A DNA stretch of 64,000 nucleotides from NCBI GenBank assembly GCA_022385805.1, contig MU277706.1, positions 213,591 to 277,590 on the forward strand, given 5' to 3'. The notes under the pieces are model-generated. The model was not told the DNA's origin and did not search any database. It worked only from the letters and a program-made list of their open reading frames with translations. This document shows, one piece after another, positions 53,519 to 64,000 of this stretch. Every line of letters begins with the position of its first letter. The first letter of the stretch is position 1. The stretch is from Pilatotrama ljubarskyi. Taxonomy: Eukaryota > Basidiomycota > Agaricomycetes > Polyporales > Polyporaceae. A program made the translations under genes and the position numbers.

Positions 53519-56500
53519 TCACTGGAGGAGGATGCGCGGCAGATTGGCTTCGACGGGCGGCGGGGGATGAATGCCTGCAGCCAAACACGCCTCTTGGAGT
53601 CTGTGACGGAGCTCGTCCCGGCGAGACGCTTGCACTGTGGAACATCAGGCACGGCCGTGTGAATACGAGTTAAGGACGCCGAGCCGAATAGCGGACGAGA
53701 CATACCTGGACAAGGCCAGAGCTCGTTGAGCACGTCGAGCGGGACGAGGAGCGCCTGGGCCAGTTCGAGGGCGCGATGCAGGCTGCGGTTGTACTCCCAC
53801 AAGGCGAGGCAAATGGCCACTTGGTCGGAGAACCAGGTCACCACGAACGGCCGGCGGGACAGCAGATGACCTTGCGTGTGTCCGAGTTGGGCCACTGATG
53901 CCTTCGCGCGCCGGGCGACCTGCTCCTGGTAGAAGACTTGAAATGGGAACGAACGCCATCCATCAGCTCGCTGCCGCGATGACGTGGACGGAGGAACTCA
54001 CGCCACTCCTCAGCCTGTCGGCGATTAAACATGGGCGGAAGCGTCGGTACGTCACCGTCCTGCAGTCTGCTAGAGCCGTTCAGGGTTGAGAACGACGGCA
54101 CATATTGGGAGGACTTACCGGCGGAGTTCGTACGTAATGGTCATGCGAGTGCTGTGTAAATGGCAGAGCGCAGCGGGATACGTCAGTAAGGCACGTCCCG
54201 AGGACTTGGACTGGCGGCGTGCACGTACTCGTACAGATACTCCCGGGCGACGTACATCAAACCGGTATCCAAGTTGCACACGTGCATGTTCAGCCCATCC
54301 TGTATATCGCGCGTTTCGTGGAAGACGTCGATGGCGAAATTGGCACGCTCCTCGGTGGTCAGGGTCTCGTCCCGCTGAATGCAACTAGAGCTATTCCACA
54401 GAAGCATGCTGCGGCAGTAGAGGGCCCACACGGAGTCCTTCGGAGACTGGCCAGACGCCTGCTGATGGTCCGGCATGCGCTCGTACGCTTCGCCCGGGAA
54501 TAGAAGTACGTACTATCAGATAACAGAGCGCGCATATGAGCAGGGCGGACTTGAGATGAGAGTTTATCAGACGTACGTTAGAAGGGTCCGCGAGCGTGAG
54601 TTCCACAGCATCAATATGGAAGGCCGAGCAGTGCGCCGTATAGGCGGAAACGAGTGTAAGCGCGCACCAGCACAGTCGACGGCACTCCTCCTTGCGGATC
54701 TCCGTCTCAGACCACCGGTCGTCCCAGGGCGGATTGGACGAGTAGGAGTGCGAGAGGAGATCCTGACTGATAGGAGAATTCGGGCTGGATGGGTACCCGA
54801 TGCATGTGCATCTATCCGGGCGACGGTACCCGTCGGGCATGGCCACAAGCGGTGCCGACCGTGGGCGGAAGGAACTGGCGGAGGGGTCATCCCGGTCCAT
54901 GGATGTGAGAGACAAAACGTGGATGATCCGGTCGAGGAGCTGCAAGGCGTTGGTGGCACGTTCCGGAGAATAGAGGGGGTGGGAGGACGATTCGAACAGC
55001 GCGAGCATCTGTTTGCCATATACGTGTTCCCAGTGAGTAAACGCCTTTACGCGAAGCAGGACTCTATCACACGTACGAGGGCAGCTTCTGCGAGGGTGTA
55101 GTCGAAGTTCTGGCTGCGACATGCCATCTCCAAGCACGCCTGGGCACGTTCGTGCAGGGAGAGGGCCATGGAGCGTCCACGAGCACCGTACTCTATCTGG
55201 CTGGACTTCATAAGCATAACCATCGCGAGGGAGGACATGATGAACGGCTGCATCCGGCCACGCAAGACCGGGTCATGCAGATCGCGGATTAGTATGGGTA
55301 GATATACGAAGGAAAGCCAATAGCTGCTAGTCGTGAATCTGAACCAGACACGGACGACTAAGTCTCCCTGCTCGGGAAGTAGAGGTCACGTACTCACAGG
55401 AATGTCAGGTCGGAAACGATATCTTTCAAGCTGGCGTAGCGGGATGAGAGTATGCTATGTCAGCCTAGGAGACGAGGCGTACGATTGTTCTCGTGAGGTT
55501 GGGTTGTACTGATCGAGAAGTGCGTCCCACCAGGAGGCAGAACCATAGTCGGCGGAAGAGAGTGGAATGAAGGGGGCATTGTCGTGTCCTCCGAGCTGGA
55601 GCCGAGCGACATTAACGTCGATGGGAGCGAATGATTTACCGGAGTCGGGGAAGTCCATGATGACTGACGAGCGACGGAACGATGGAGAGAGTTCATCCTA
55701 CCGTCGACTGAATAAATACTCGGCGTCGAACATCATCCCTCGCAGAGTGTAGACGAGCGAACTCACTTTTGGGTATATTGCGTCGGGACCTGTGCCGCGA
55801 GGAGGTATCGAGGTGTCGACATACAATCCTCCTTGAGGCGGGATATGCATCATGTTCATGTCATCCATTGCACCTCGCGACGAGAGTTGGGCACTCCTGA
55901 CGCCGCCTGTTACGTTCTCCTTCACTTTGACATCGAACGAGAGCATACCGCTCTCACCCTCTGCGTTAGTCTTCCGCTTCTTCTTGGCTGAAGCAGAGGC
56001 AGGTTCGGCATCGGGCGGCCGCTTCTTGCACGAACGTTGTCTGGTTCCGGGGCGTTTGTCGGGCCCACGTCGCTTCGGGACTGCGTCGTACTCGCATTCG
56101 TTGTTCCGTCGCACGCAATTGTGGCAGAATGGTCGAGTCGAGTCGCAGCGAATCTTCCGCGCACGGCTGGAACGTCAACAGATTAAGGGCTCGCTCGTAC
56201 AATATGACGGAAGATAGGCGAGCGTCCTCACCATTGCCGACAAGCGATCACAACGGTAGACGCCTCTCTTCTCGGAGGACGACTCTGGGTTGTGTTGCTG
56301 CCCGACGCACTATTCCTCGCCGGACCAGAAGCTGACGGCAGGGAAATCTGGGGTTTCGAGTCCGTCGGAGACATCCCGGTAGAGTGTCTGGAAGGCAACG
56401 ACGGCAGCTGATCGCTAGACATGCGCATTTGTTGCTCTGGGAGCCTGGCTTGAGACAAATGCATGGAATATTCGGACGGAGAGGTCATGACAGCTGACTG

Positions 56501-56956
56501 AAGACGAGACGACGGGCCTCCCAAATTGAGCATCGGGTGTCCATGAAGAGCAAGGTCGGTGGAGGATGGATGAGGAGGCGGTAGATGATGGTGAATGGTT
56601 GTCGGGCTCGGGACCTGTAGTGTCTCCAAGAAGTGGGGATCTCGGCCGTGCGGGTCCACGGTCGGCGCGGAATAACGAGCGTCAAAGGTCGATGGAGGTG
56701 GTAGCATCTGGCTGGCGGCATCGCAGTCGAAGTGTCCAAGGTGATCAGGATACCGGCCTTTTTTACGCCAATCAAGCATGTGAACGGGGGACAAGCTGCA
56801 ACCAGATAAGGTGTACGCACCTCCGGGCGTAGCGTAGGGTGGTTCATATATAGGCGAATGAAGCACGGATCCTTCTTCGCTGGACTGAACGCCTTCTTCG
56901 ATAGGGGGCATGTGTGAGAACGGGCTGTAGAGATCGCCGTTCGCGCTGGCGACCAT
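53519..56956 (-). CDS. Zn(II)2Cys6 transcription factor with fungal_trans domain
   Basis: Eleven exons: 56956-56232, 56166-55767, 55697-55510, 55454-55398, 55338-55077, 55008-54577, 54512-54229, 54151-54119, 54069-54002, 53936-53706 and 53634-53519, all in frame, 931 residues. The zinc cluster lies near residues 239-265: ACRQCRARKIRC then DSTRPFCHNCVRRNNECEYD, with spacing C-x2-C-x6-C-x6-C-x2-C-x6-C, so all six zinc ligands are present. A lysine/arginine nuclear signal (KKKRKT) follows. The fungal_trans region begins at SASWWDALLDH and runs on with FLFTTSSYWLSFVYLP and later WSETEIRKEECRRLCW. The N-terminal 230 residues are Ser/Pro/His-rich and disordered, unusual in placing the zinc cluster internally. 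A non-coding first exon ending near 57197 seems likely. Target genes are unknown. Confidence 0.88.
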
Positions 56957-59900
56957 GTTGGGAGGAGCCGGAGGGGCGTGGAGAGGATGGCAGACAGGAA
57001 CTGGCGGCGTCAAAACATGGGGAGTTGAAGAGAGAGAGGATAGATATGAAAACCACGCGAGAAGTGCCTATGAAGCCAGAACAGTCTCATGCCCACGATG
57101 GCCACGGGTAAAGAATGGGCTGAGGCGCGCAGATAGATCTGCCAGAAGCCGGGAAAATCAACAACTTTGACAAATTCTTCACGTACTGGGGACTCACCGG
57201 TATGGGAAGTCTGCGAATAGAGCAGGTTGTCACAGGTAAGTCTGAATCCCGGGAATCTCCTGGAGATTGGGAGCGATAACCTTGCCCTCCACGTCCGGAA
57301 TTCTGCCCGCACGCGATAGTGCGCGTGCTAGCGAGCTCGTCCCTGCGCCGAGGCGCTGATTCCAATTACGCCTTTGTGGCGGTGGTTGAATCCGAGGGCC
57401 TGCTGGCATGCTCCGTCAGCATTTGAGGAAAACCCACTGCGTGGTATATCTGGGAGAAAATACTGTGAGCGCTGCTGTGTGACCTCAGTTCAGCATAAAA
57501 GAAGAAATGTATGATGTTTTCCGCGAGAGACGGCGGGGAGCGTGAGGCGATTGGTTGACTGTCGCGGTAAGGGCTAGCCGTAAGCGAGGGCCCACCGAGA
57601 TTCACGCGCGGAAGCTTCCCCGGGCGCGTGGCTATCCTCCTCCTGAGTCCTCCTCCGGCACCGTCCTCCTCTGATCAGACCGTCCTCTTCCCGGGAACCT
57701 GTCCTCCCAGGGTTGTTCTCTGACTAGTCTCGCCAAGGCACGCCATGTGCGACTGACTGGCATCTCCGCCGTGCGTATCCTTCGATCCTGGAGAGCCTGC
57801 GTGGAACTGGTTGATCCTGCGCACGTTAGGCTCGCTATGATCCCATAAGCTCCCACGAACTGGAGCCTGGACATGCGGCGAACAATTCCCCACGTATTTG
57901 TATGGGTAACTAACCGAGAATTCAAGAGCGGAACGTCCGTTCTGAATTGGTTCCCAGATGTCCGGCATCAGCCATGCGCGCCTCCAAACGTTCTGGGAGC
58001 AGAAGCTGGACGGCCGCCGTCGCGCTCCCGACCGTCACCGTCTCCTGCGCTGGGCCTCTGTCCTGGGTCGTGGCATGCTCTGCTCGGACATCTCTTCTCT
58101 CGCCGATGCTCCGCAGTCTACATGACCTCTCCATGACTGGCTGCATGACGCCACGAGCCTTCCAAAGTCCGCACGTCCAGGCGAACTCTCTGTCTCTCAC
58201 GCCTGGCTTGAGAGAAGTGTGCCATACGTGCACTAGCCTTGGAACTCCGACAGCCATAGGTACGCTCGGCGTCGTGCACTGCGTTTCTCTGCACTAGAAG
58301 GCTCATCTCACTGTCTTCCTACAGCTCGTGAAACACTTCGCGGCCGGCCATTTCCTGCATCTCCGCGCGAGGTCCTCGTTGCCCGTCTCTAGTCGAGGAG
58401 GCATGCAGTGTCCTATGCGAAGTGAGAAGTCTACCGCTCCGACTCCGGTGCTTATCAGCCCATTTCCACCGGCGTACGATACGATGAGTTGACGATCACT
58501 GGGACTCGGGCAAGGCAATAATTTCTCAAGGTTGCCTCGACCTATGGTCGTCTCTCTGGAAACTTTATGCTTTGATACCACTCACTTGGTTGTGATTCGG
58601 CACGTGGCGGATAGTATGGTTCCGCGAGTATTCAGTACAGTACGTCCTCTTTTCTCCGCGGCCGACTCAACACGATGCGTTCAATATCACAGCGCCAGGT
58701 CAGTGTCAGGACTTATGCAGTCCGTATTGCTCGCCCTCGCGTAGATGGCTGCCATCTCCAGGCACGCTTATGGCAGGTACGCTGCGCCCAGCTTCTCTTG
58801 TGATGAAAGCAACGGCGCTCTAACCCATGAATACCGCAGGCGCCTTGCGATCCAGGGCGGTCCTGAATTGTCGGTTGACTGTTGAACCCTGCCGCAGCCC
58901 TTGGCGGCTCCCTCGGCGCGGCATCACCGTCATTCTGTGAACACCATCCCAGCGCGCGGGTGCCGTTCACACCCTTTTGCCCCTCTCAACCCACCTGACT
59001 AGGGCATTGGCGTCCTTGGGCCATGGCTGCACGTAAAGGAGGTGTTTTCATATTCACGCCCATCTCCGAACGTACGCTCCGGAGTACCGTGCATCCCGTT
59101 CCGAGGACTCTTCCTCGATGTAGTCTCGAATCGCTTTCGCAGCATTTCCGCGCGCCCTGCGCGTTGTGACAGCGTGCTGCGAGCATACCGGTACGTGTAC
59201 CTTGACCTTCCGGACACGAGGGCCGTTGATAGTCCTATGCTCGACCGGCCTACGGCCCTGTTTTGGCGTCAAGGTGGTAATACCGACAACGTGATTCCTC
59301 ATGAGCTTGCCTCTTCGTGAAGCTTTCCTTCCACGGTGGAAAGACATCGGCTGCACAACGGGTGACTGATCGCAAAGGTCGATTCCTGGCATTGCCGGAT
59401 CCAGCGATCTTCGTCCGCTGGGGTTGAAATGGGTAATTGAAGTGCGGAGGGTACGAGCGACTACTTGCTGTCGTCGGAGGGCACCTCCTCGGTGATCATC
59501 TCTCATGCTCCTCAGGCTGAAGCCGCCGAGGCATATTCTTACGCGCATTTCTTAGCAGCACCCTTTTGGGCACCCTTTACCCAGCGTTACACATCAGGCG
59601 TCCACCTGCTCAGCTCGGTCGCATTAGAAGCCAGCCGGGGAACAAGCCAGAGGCTGTGTGTCACCTACCGGAGTTCTCCTGATCTTCGAAGGCGTCCCGA
59701 CAAGGTAATCCGCAAGCAAGGGCGCCGACGATTGAATTGCGATAATAATACCAAAGCCCGGCTTGGCAAGTGCCATGGGAGTTTGGGAGCGGCTTCATCT
59801 CGCGGATCATTGCATGGGACCTCGCGTGCGCTTTCTGCCACGGTCGGCGGTCTTGTCCGTTCCTGCTCTGAGCGGACAGTGAACTCACGCTCTCGAGGGC

Positions 59901-62179
59901 TCGGTACCGAAGGAGACCCTTTGGGTAGTAGGTTCGCTTTCCCCGCTCGGTAGCTGATGGCGCTCTTTGTACGAGGTAGGGGTATTGCGACCGACGGAGA
60001 AGGCTTCGAAGGTCGTAGGGGACCATAATGCAATGTGCGATTGACCTTTGGCGTATACTCCGATAATCTCCGCAGTAAGGACTCGTTGGAGAGACGCGCA
60101 ACCTGGACAGGTACTTCATCAGTCAATCTCCACCGAGTCATTACACATGCTCAGTCTCCTCTCCGTGTAGCCTACGGTGAATCTATCGGGTAAATGTGCA
60201 GTGAATACTATTGAAGTGCGGATTAGCATGTGCCGGCGAATAAATATGTGGCTTATGCCCTTCCGTACCACCCGAGAGTTCCCCAACCCTGCGCGAGCTG
60301 GGATAGAGAGACGTGCAGGGATCTCAGCGTCCAAGTGGCAGTAAGCTGTCAACATGTTCTGATAGTTTTCATAACTATACCTAACCATCCTTTCTGTCAA
60401 GTCCGATGTCTCCGCGTTATGACCGCATTCGAGAGCTTGTGCCCCAGGAACAAAGCTGTCTCGGTCCTGTTTCATTTTGCATTACCGCATCTCTGGCGAT
60501 GCCGAAGCTGCCCCGGCGGCTGAGAACAATCCACAGGCTTCCACCGCTTCTGGGACACATTTGTCGTGTCGAGAAACTAACGGACTGCCTGGGAAGGGCG
60601 GCCGACGCCTGGAAGCCTCAGCAGGCGCGTTATACGATCTATGAGGCCATTGCGCCCGAGGTGGGATCCATGCTTGGGATCACAGCGAGAACCAAGGTCA
60701 CCGGACTCTCCACACATCGGGTGCGTGTCAATCTGGTAGAATGCGGGTGAGCGAGATCGCTCACCGAAGCGTATCTGGTGCAGCTGGAATGTCGGATGAC
60801 AGAGCACGTCCGAGAATAAGCCTCGCCTTTTCCCCACTGCGGTGGAGTTGTGCGAAGCGATGTCCGATTGAGCAAGCCCATTTTCAGGAGAAATCTCCGT
60901 GAACTCACGGTCGACGAGAAAGTCGTGTTGGCGTACCTTCGCGATGGCATGTGGTCCTGTCGACGATCCTCCTGCCCAGCCAGACTTTGAAACCGAGATA
61001 CCTTAGGTCTTCCTCTTCTCCCGCTCTGCATATGCCCTCAAGTAGATATGGTACGACTGAGATTGCGCAGTCTACGGTGCGTTGATGTGCCCCGAGATCG
61101 ACACGTACACCGTTGCACATGCACGCGTGTCGTTGTGATATAAGGACGATGAGAAGCAGGCTCTTGTGCGGTCCTATGATAGGTCGTGAGCTGCTGGGCT
61201 CTTCGATTACACGCACGTACTCGCGTGATTGCTTTCCTGCCGGAGCCATGAGCACGTATGCAGTGAAATCGCGCAAGCTTGACCATGCTCTTCGCGTGGA
61301 GCCAGGGGATCATCTTGTCCGTACGGAACGGGTGCATTGTCAGACGGGTGCAGTTAGGTGTAGCCCCTCTTGAAAGCGGCGGAAGATCGTGAGTCTCTTT
61401 CTGAGTTGTATTTGACGTCAAAGACCCGTCAAGAGAGCGACCAGATGCTTGGAACGCGAATCCACTCCCCGTGGTCCTCGAACCTCACATCGCGTACTTC
61501 GCTTTCATTCTATCGTATCACGCTAGATTGCATCCATCTTCGTATAACGCAGTCTTTCTTGGCTTCTCAATACCATCTCGCAAGGCTCTTCTGCCGCCGT
61601 CAGATCTTATAGCCCAGCGGTGAGCCGAGTGACTACGACGCACCCTCAGTTGACTCGGTGAATATACAGCAAGACTCGGAGTCTCATGGCATGATGCGAC
61701 TTGTCTTTGCCATCCACACTGGGGTGAATATACTCAGTGGATGGAGTTATCAACCGCATTCCGACAGAGGGTTGACGCACGCGACCGAGATATCTGTCAG
61801 GCCTTCACGTCTTCTCGGCGTTCCATAATACTAGCCGTTGAAAAAACGGCACCGGGGAATGTGATCACTGATGGCAATAGGGTCGACACATCGATATGAC
61901 TTACTTGCGGTTCTTGTATTGCCCGTAGGCGTGTACCGCATGACAGAAGACCAGCAGGGGAGGCTGAGAGTCTGACGAAAGAGGCAGACGGCGGTGAGTA
62001 TCGGTGTGCCCTGGCGCGGTGGCGCCTATCAGCGCCATGGGACGGGGTTCCGGGGTTCCGGCACGGGTCCCGATCATTTACGAGGAGCGGCACTGCCCAA
62101 ACGGGAAGCGCCGAAACTTGCACTTGTCCACGCCTGTGGGTCCGGGTCTCGTCTCGTCGCCGTCCGCGACGTCCTCGCC
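56957..62179. other. 5 kb gene-poor region
   Basis: Apart from the probable non-coding leader exons of the transcription factor (about 57190-57360, minus strand, donor GTGAGT after CCCATACCG), I find no supportable gene. Open frames are under 165 codons, lie on both strands and carry no motif. No long repeats or transposon protein motifs were noticed. Confidence 0.4.
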
Positions 62180-63233
62180 ATGGCTTCTGTCTTTCGCCAA
62201 GTCTTTGGGTGCTGCATACGGTCGCGCTCACCAAGCTCGGTAATTGCCACTATATGGGCAGGCTGCAGGGTAGCGAGCTAACGCGTCATTCGCAGGAGGA
62301 GCCGAACGAAAGTACTCCATTCATTCAGCCTTCGGACGAAGTTCCGCCGTGAGTTATAGTCTTCATCTCCGGAGCACCAGGAGTCTGAAGTTAATCTTCG
62401 TAGCGTTCGAACCTACACTGTCGACCATGACCGCTTGAAGGAACGGCTGGGCACCATTGTCCGCTCCAAGGAAGGGTACGCTTCTACCTATGCTCTCCAT
62501 GTGCATTCGTCCTTATCGTCTTCCTGTTCGGCGTTTACTATCAAGGAAAATGGTCAACGTCAACCAACCACTTCCTTTCAACCTGCACGGCCGACACCCT
62601 CACGCCCGCCCAGACCGCAGCTTGTCAGCGAACACGACCCCTCCGCGAGCTTCGTCCTCGAACGCCCAAGCAGACCCCGCTCCGGAGTCGTCTGCCGCTG
62701 CTGCGAACAGACATGGTCCCCGCCTCCCATCCTATTCGCCCTCACGAGAACCTTCTCCGTCTATTCAGACAAGCCACTCCACCTCGTCCCTCCACCCGGG
62801 CGACGCGTCATATCTGCCACCTGAAGCAGACCCGGACGGCGTCAACAGGAGGCCGATTCTGAACGTCAGATTGATACGGCGTTCTGGTGGGTTCTCCACA
62901 GGAGGGCGCCCGCATGCAGAGCATGCTGTAGTCCGCGGACGCACCGGTCGACGCGAGGAAGAACATGGCCAGGAGAACACCGCCGAAGAGGAGGGCTCTG
63001 GGAGCATGAAGGGAAAGGGAGTCGCAAGCGGCATGAACGGAACCTCTGACGCAACATCCGTCGCCGGCGAGACTAGTCACGCAGGGAGCTCGGAGGCCGC
63101 TGCCAGCAGTGGCACTGGTGTCGGCGCACAAGAACGCAGTAGGATAACCGCACAAAACCAGGAACCAACCATGGTGGACTGTGACTTTCAAGCTGACGAT
63201 GTGGGAAACATTGCGGAGAGTTGGGGCGACTGA
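62180..63233 (+). CDS. Possible LAMTOR1/Meh1-like lipid-anchored protein
   Basis: Four exons (62180-62239, 62296-62348, 62404-62475, 62546-63233) encode 290 residues. The N-terminus MASVFRQVFGCCIRSRS has adjacent cysteines suited to palmitoylation. EEPNESTPFIQPSDEVPP and then a short conserved-looking helix, YTVDHDRLKERLGTIVRSKEG, lead to KMVNVNQPLPF. A membrane-anchoring cysteine start, an acidic dileucine-like segment and one amphipathic helix recall LAMTOR1/Meh1, the vacuolar anchor of the Ragulator/EGO complex. The rest is disordered, Ser/Pro/Gly/Glu-rich, ending in an acidic DCDFQADDVGNIAESWGD. Each of the three introns is required to keep this N-terminal block in one frame, which supports the model. 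The LAMTOR1 link is an inference from arrangement and is unproven. Confidence 0.62.
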
Positions 63234-63636
63234 TGTCCGCCGTGCGTCCTTCCGTGCTGTTTACTCAAGCTCCCTAGGGCCACACTCGTTTTATCTTTCC
63301 CGTGTCTTTCCTTCCGGGTTTCTTGTCGAGTTCCTTGACGAATACTCACGATACCGTTCAGCATTATTACGTCTCGCGCCCTCGCTCTCATTTCCGTTCA
63401 TGCATGGACTTGGTAGTTTCGTACTTACTTACTCACGTTCGTTTAGTACCTACATCGGGTCCAGCTTATTCTATCATACGGTAGCAGCACATCGGCGTTA
63501 GTGTCTCGTTTCGCCTGAAGGAACCTTGTATAATGTAGCATCTCAACTCGTCCATACTCATACCCTTACAGCGAGAACCCAGCCCATACTATGGATGAGA
63601 GTCGAAATGCAAGAGTAGTGGTAAATAGGAGGACGC
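63234..63636. other. Intergenic, convergent 3' ends
   Basis: 403 bases, T-rich on the plus strand, consistent with the 3' UTR of the preceding gene and of the gene to the right. No gene seen. Confidence 0.55.
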
Positions 63637-64000
63637 TCATGCACCGCTAGTGCTACCAGAAGCGTTGCGACTAGCGACCACTTCCGAAAAGTAATATGGT
63701 ATCGGGGGAGTCACAAACACCCAATCCTCCCTGCACCCGTTCACAACCATCTCCCTGAACATATCCTCGGTCGGAATTTTCGGGCGTACTGCGCCGTTGT
63801 AGAGGTTCCAGATGATCGACCGGAAGTACATCCAATCGTCCACAATCCGCTCTTGGATGTGCTTGAGCAGCACCTCCACGGTGCGTTCGTCCTCAATGTA
63901 CAGCCGCAGACGAGTGGCGTGCTCGTGAGTCTGAGTCTCGATGCTCCACGGGATGCTGTTGATAATAGCTATGGCGGACTCCGCTCCAGACCAGTTGTTC
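63637..64000 (-). CDS. Unidentified protein, 3' end only
   Basis: The minus strand is open from the window edge to a stop at 63637, 120 codons. The peptide looks like ordered, conserved protein: SAIAIINSIPWSIETQTHEHATRL in two helices, then VEVLLKHIQERIVDDWMYFRS, IIWNLYNGAVRPKIPTEDMF and EDWVFVTPPIPYYFSEVV. I do not recognise the family. The last dozen residues are a Ser/Gly-rich tail. The gene's start and most of its length lie to the right of the window. Confidence 0.6.
   Translation of the reverse strand, partial: NNWSGAESAIAIINSIPWSIETQTHEHATRLRLYIEDERTVEVLLKHIQERIVDDWMYFRSIIWNLYNGAVRPKIPTEDMFREMVVNGCREDWVFVTPPIPYYFSEVVASRNASGSTSGA

Noticed and set aside
59054..59548. Minus-strand frame of 164 codons
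   Set aside because: No motif, basic random-looking composition, competing frames on the other strand.

Overview
The window is nuclear DNA of a filamentous basidiomycete, most likely an agaricomycete. Almost every gene is cut by many 45-100 bp introns with GT..AG ends, intergenic GC is high, and several families are typical of this group: the DUF6593 domain, the agaricomycete protein-kinase-like family, and Zn2Cys6 factors with a fungal_trans domain. All exon models below were built by hand from splice signals, reading-frame continuity and recalled family motifs. No similarity search was run.

Layout. 1-0.7 kb: 5' part of a leucine-rich-repeat-like gene (-), running off the window. 1.1-2.6 kb: RAD23 (+). 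3.1-4.5 kb: HNH-nuclease-domain protein (-). 4.8-8.8 kb: large protein with an N-terminal TPP1/Est3-like (shelterin) domain and a dense SQ cluster (+). 9.2-11.3 kb: kinase-like gene (-) and, downstream of it, a decayed copy of its 3' end. 11.6-14.5 kb: NIMA-type kinase (+). 15.3-16.4 kb: glucosamine-6-phosphate deaminase (+). 16.8-17.8 kb: ribosomal protein S0/uS2 (-). 18.3-19.6 kb: homocysteine S-methyltransferase (-). 20.0-22.4 kb: amino-acid permease with two microexons (-). 24.1-24.9 kb: small orphan gene (+). 25.3-28.8 kb: secreted GH2 beta-mannosidase (-). 32.3-35.0 kb: two serine/proline-rich disordered proteins (-). 35-42 kb: about 7 kb with no supportable gene. 42.1-48.2 kb: USE1 SNARE (-), SQS1-like G-patch/R3H protein (+), MMTAG2-like protein (+). 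48.8-49.0 kb: a 284 bp element with perfect 26 bp terminal inverted repeats, read as a MITE. 50.6-53.1 kb: DUF6593 protein and an adenylate-kinase-like P-loop kinase (+). 53.5-57.0 kb: Zn2Cys6 transcription factor (-). 57-62.2 kb: about 5 kb with no supportable gene. 62.2-63.2 kb: small acylation-prone, LAMTOR1/Meh1-like protein (+). 63.6-64 kb: 3' end of an unidentified gene (-).

The genes do not form one pathway; this is an ordinary chromosomal arm with housekeeping functions in nucleotide excision repair and proteasome shuttling, telomeres, mitosis, amino-sugar, methionine and amino-acid metabolism, ER-Golgi SNAREs, splicing and ribosome assembly. Several pairs are divergent and share short promoters: LRR/RAD23, HNH/TPP1-like, kinase-like/NIMA, USE1/SQS1. 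No CRISPR, operon or secondary-metabolite cluster is present. The most unusual items are the SQ cluster in the TPP1-like protein, the microexons (8, 11, 12 and 18 nt) that carry conserved or catalytic residues, the MITE-like element, and the pseudogene tail next to the kinase-like gene.
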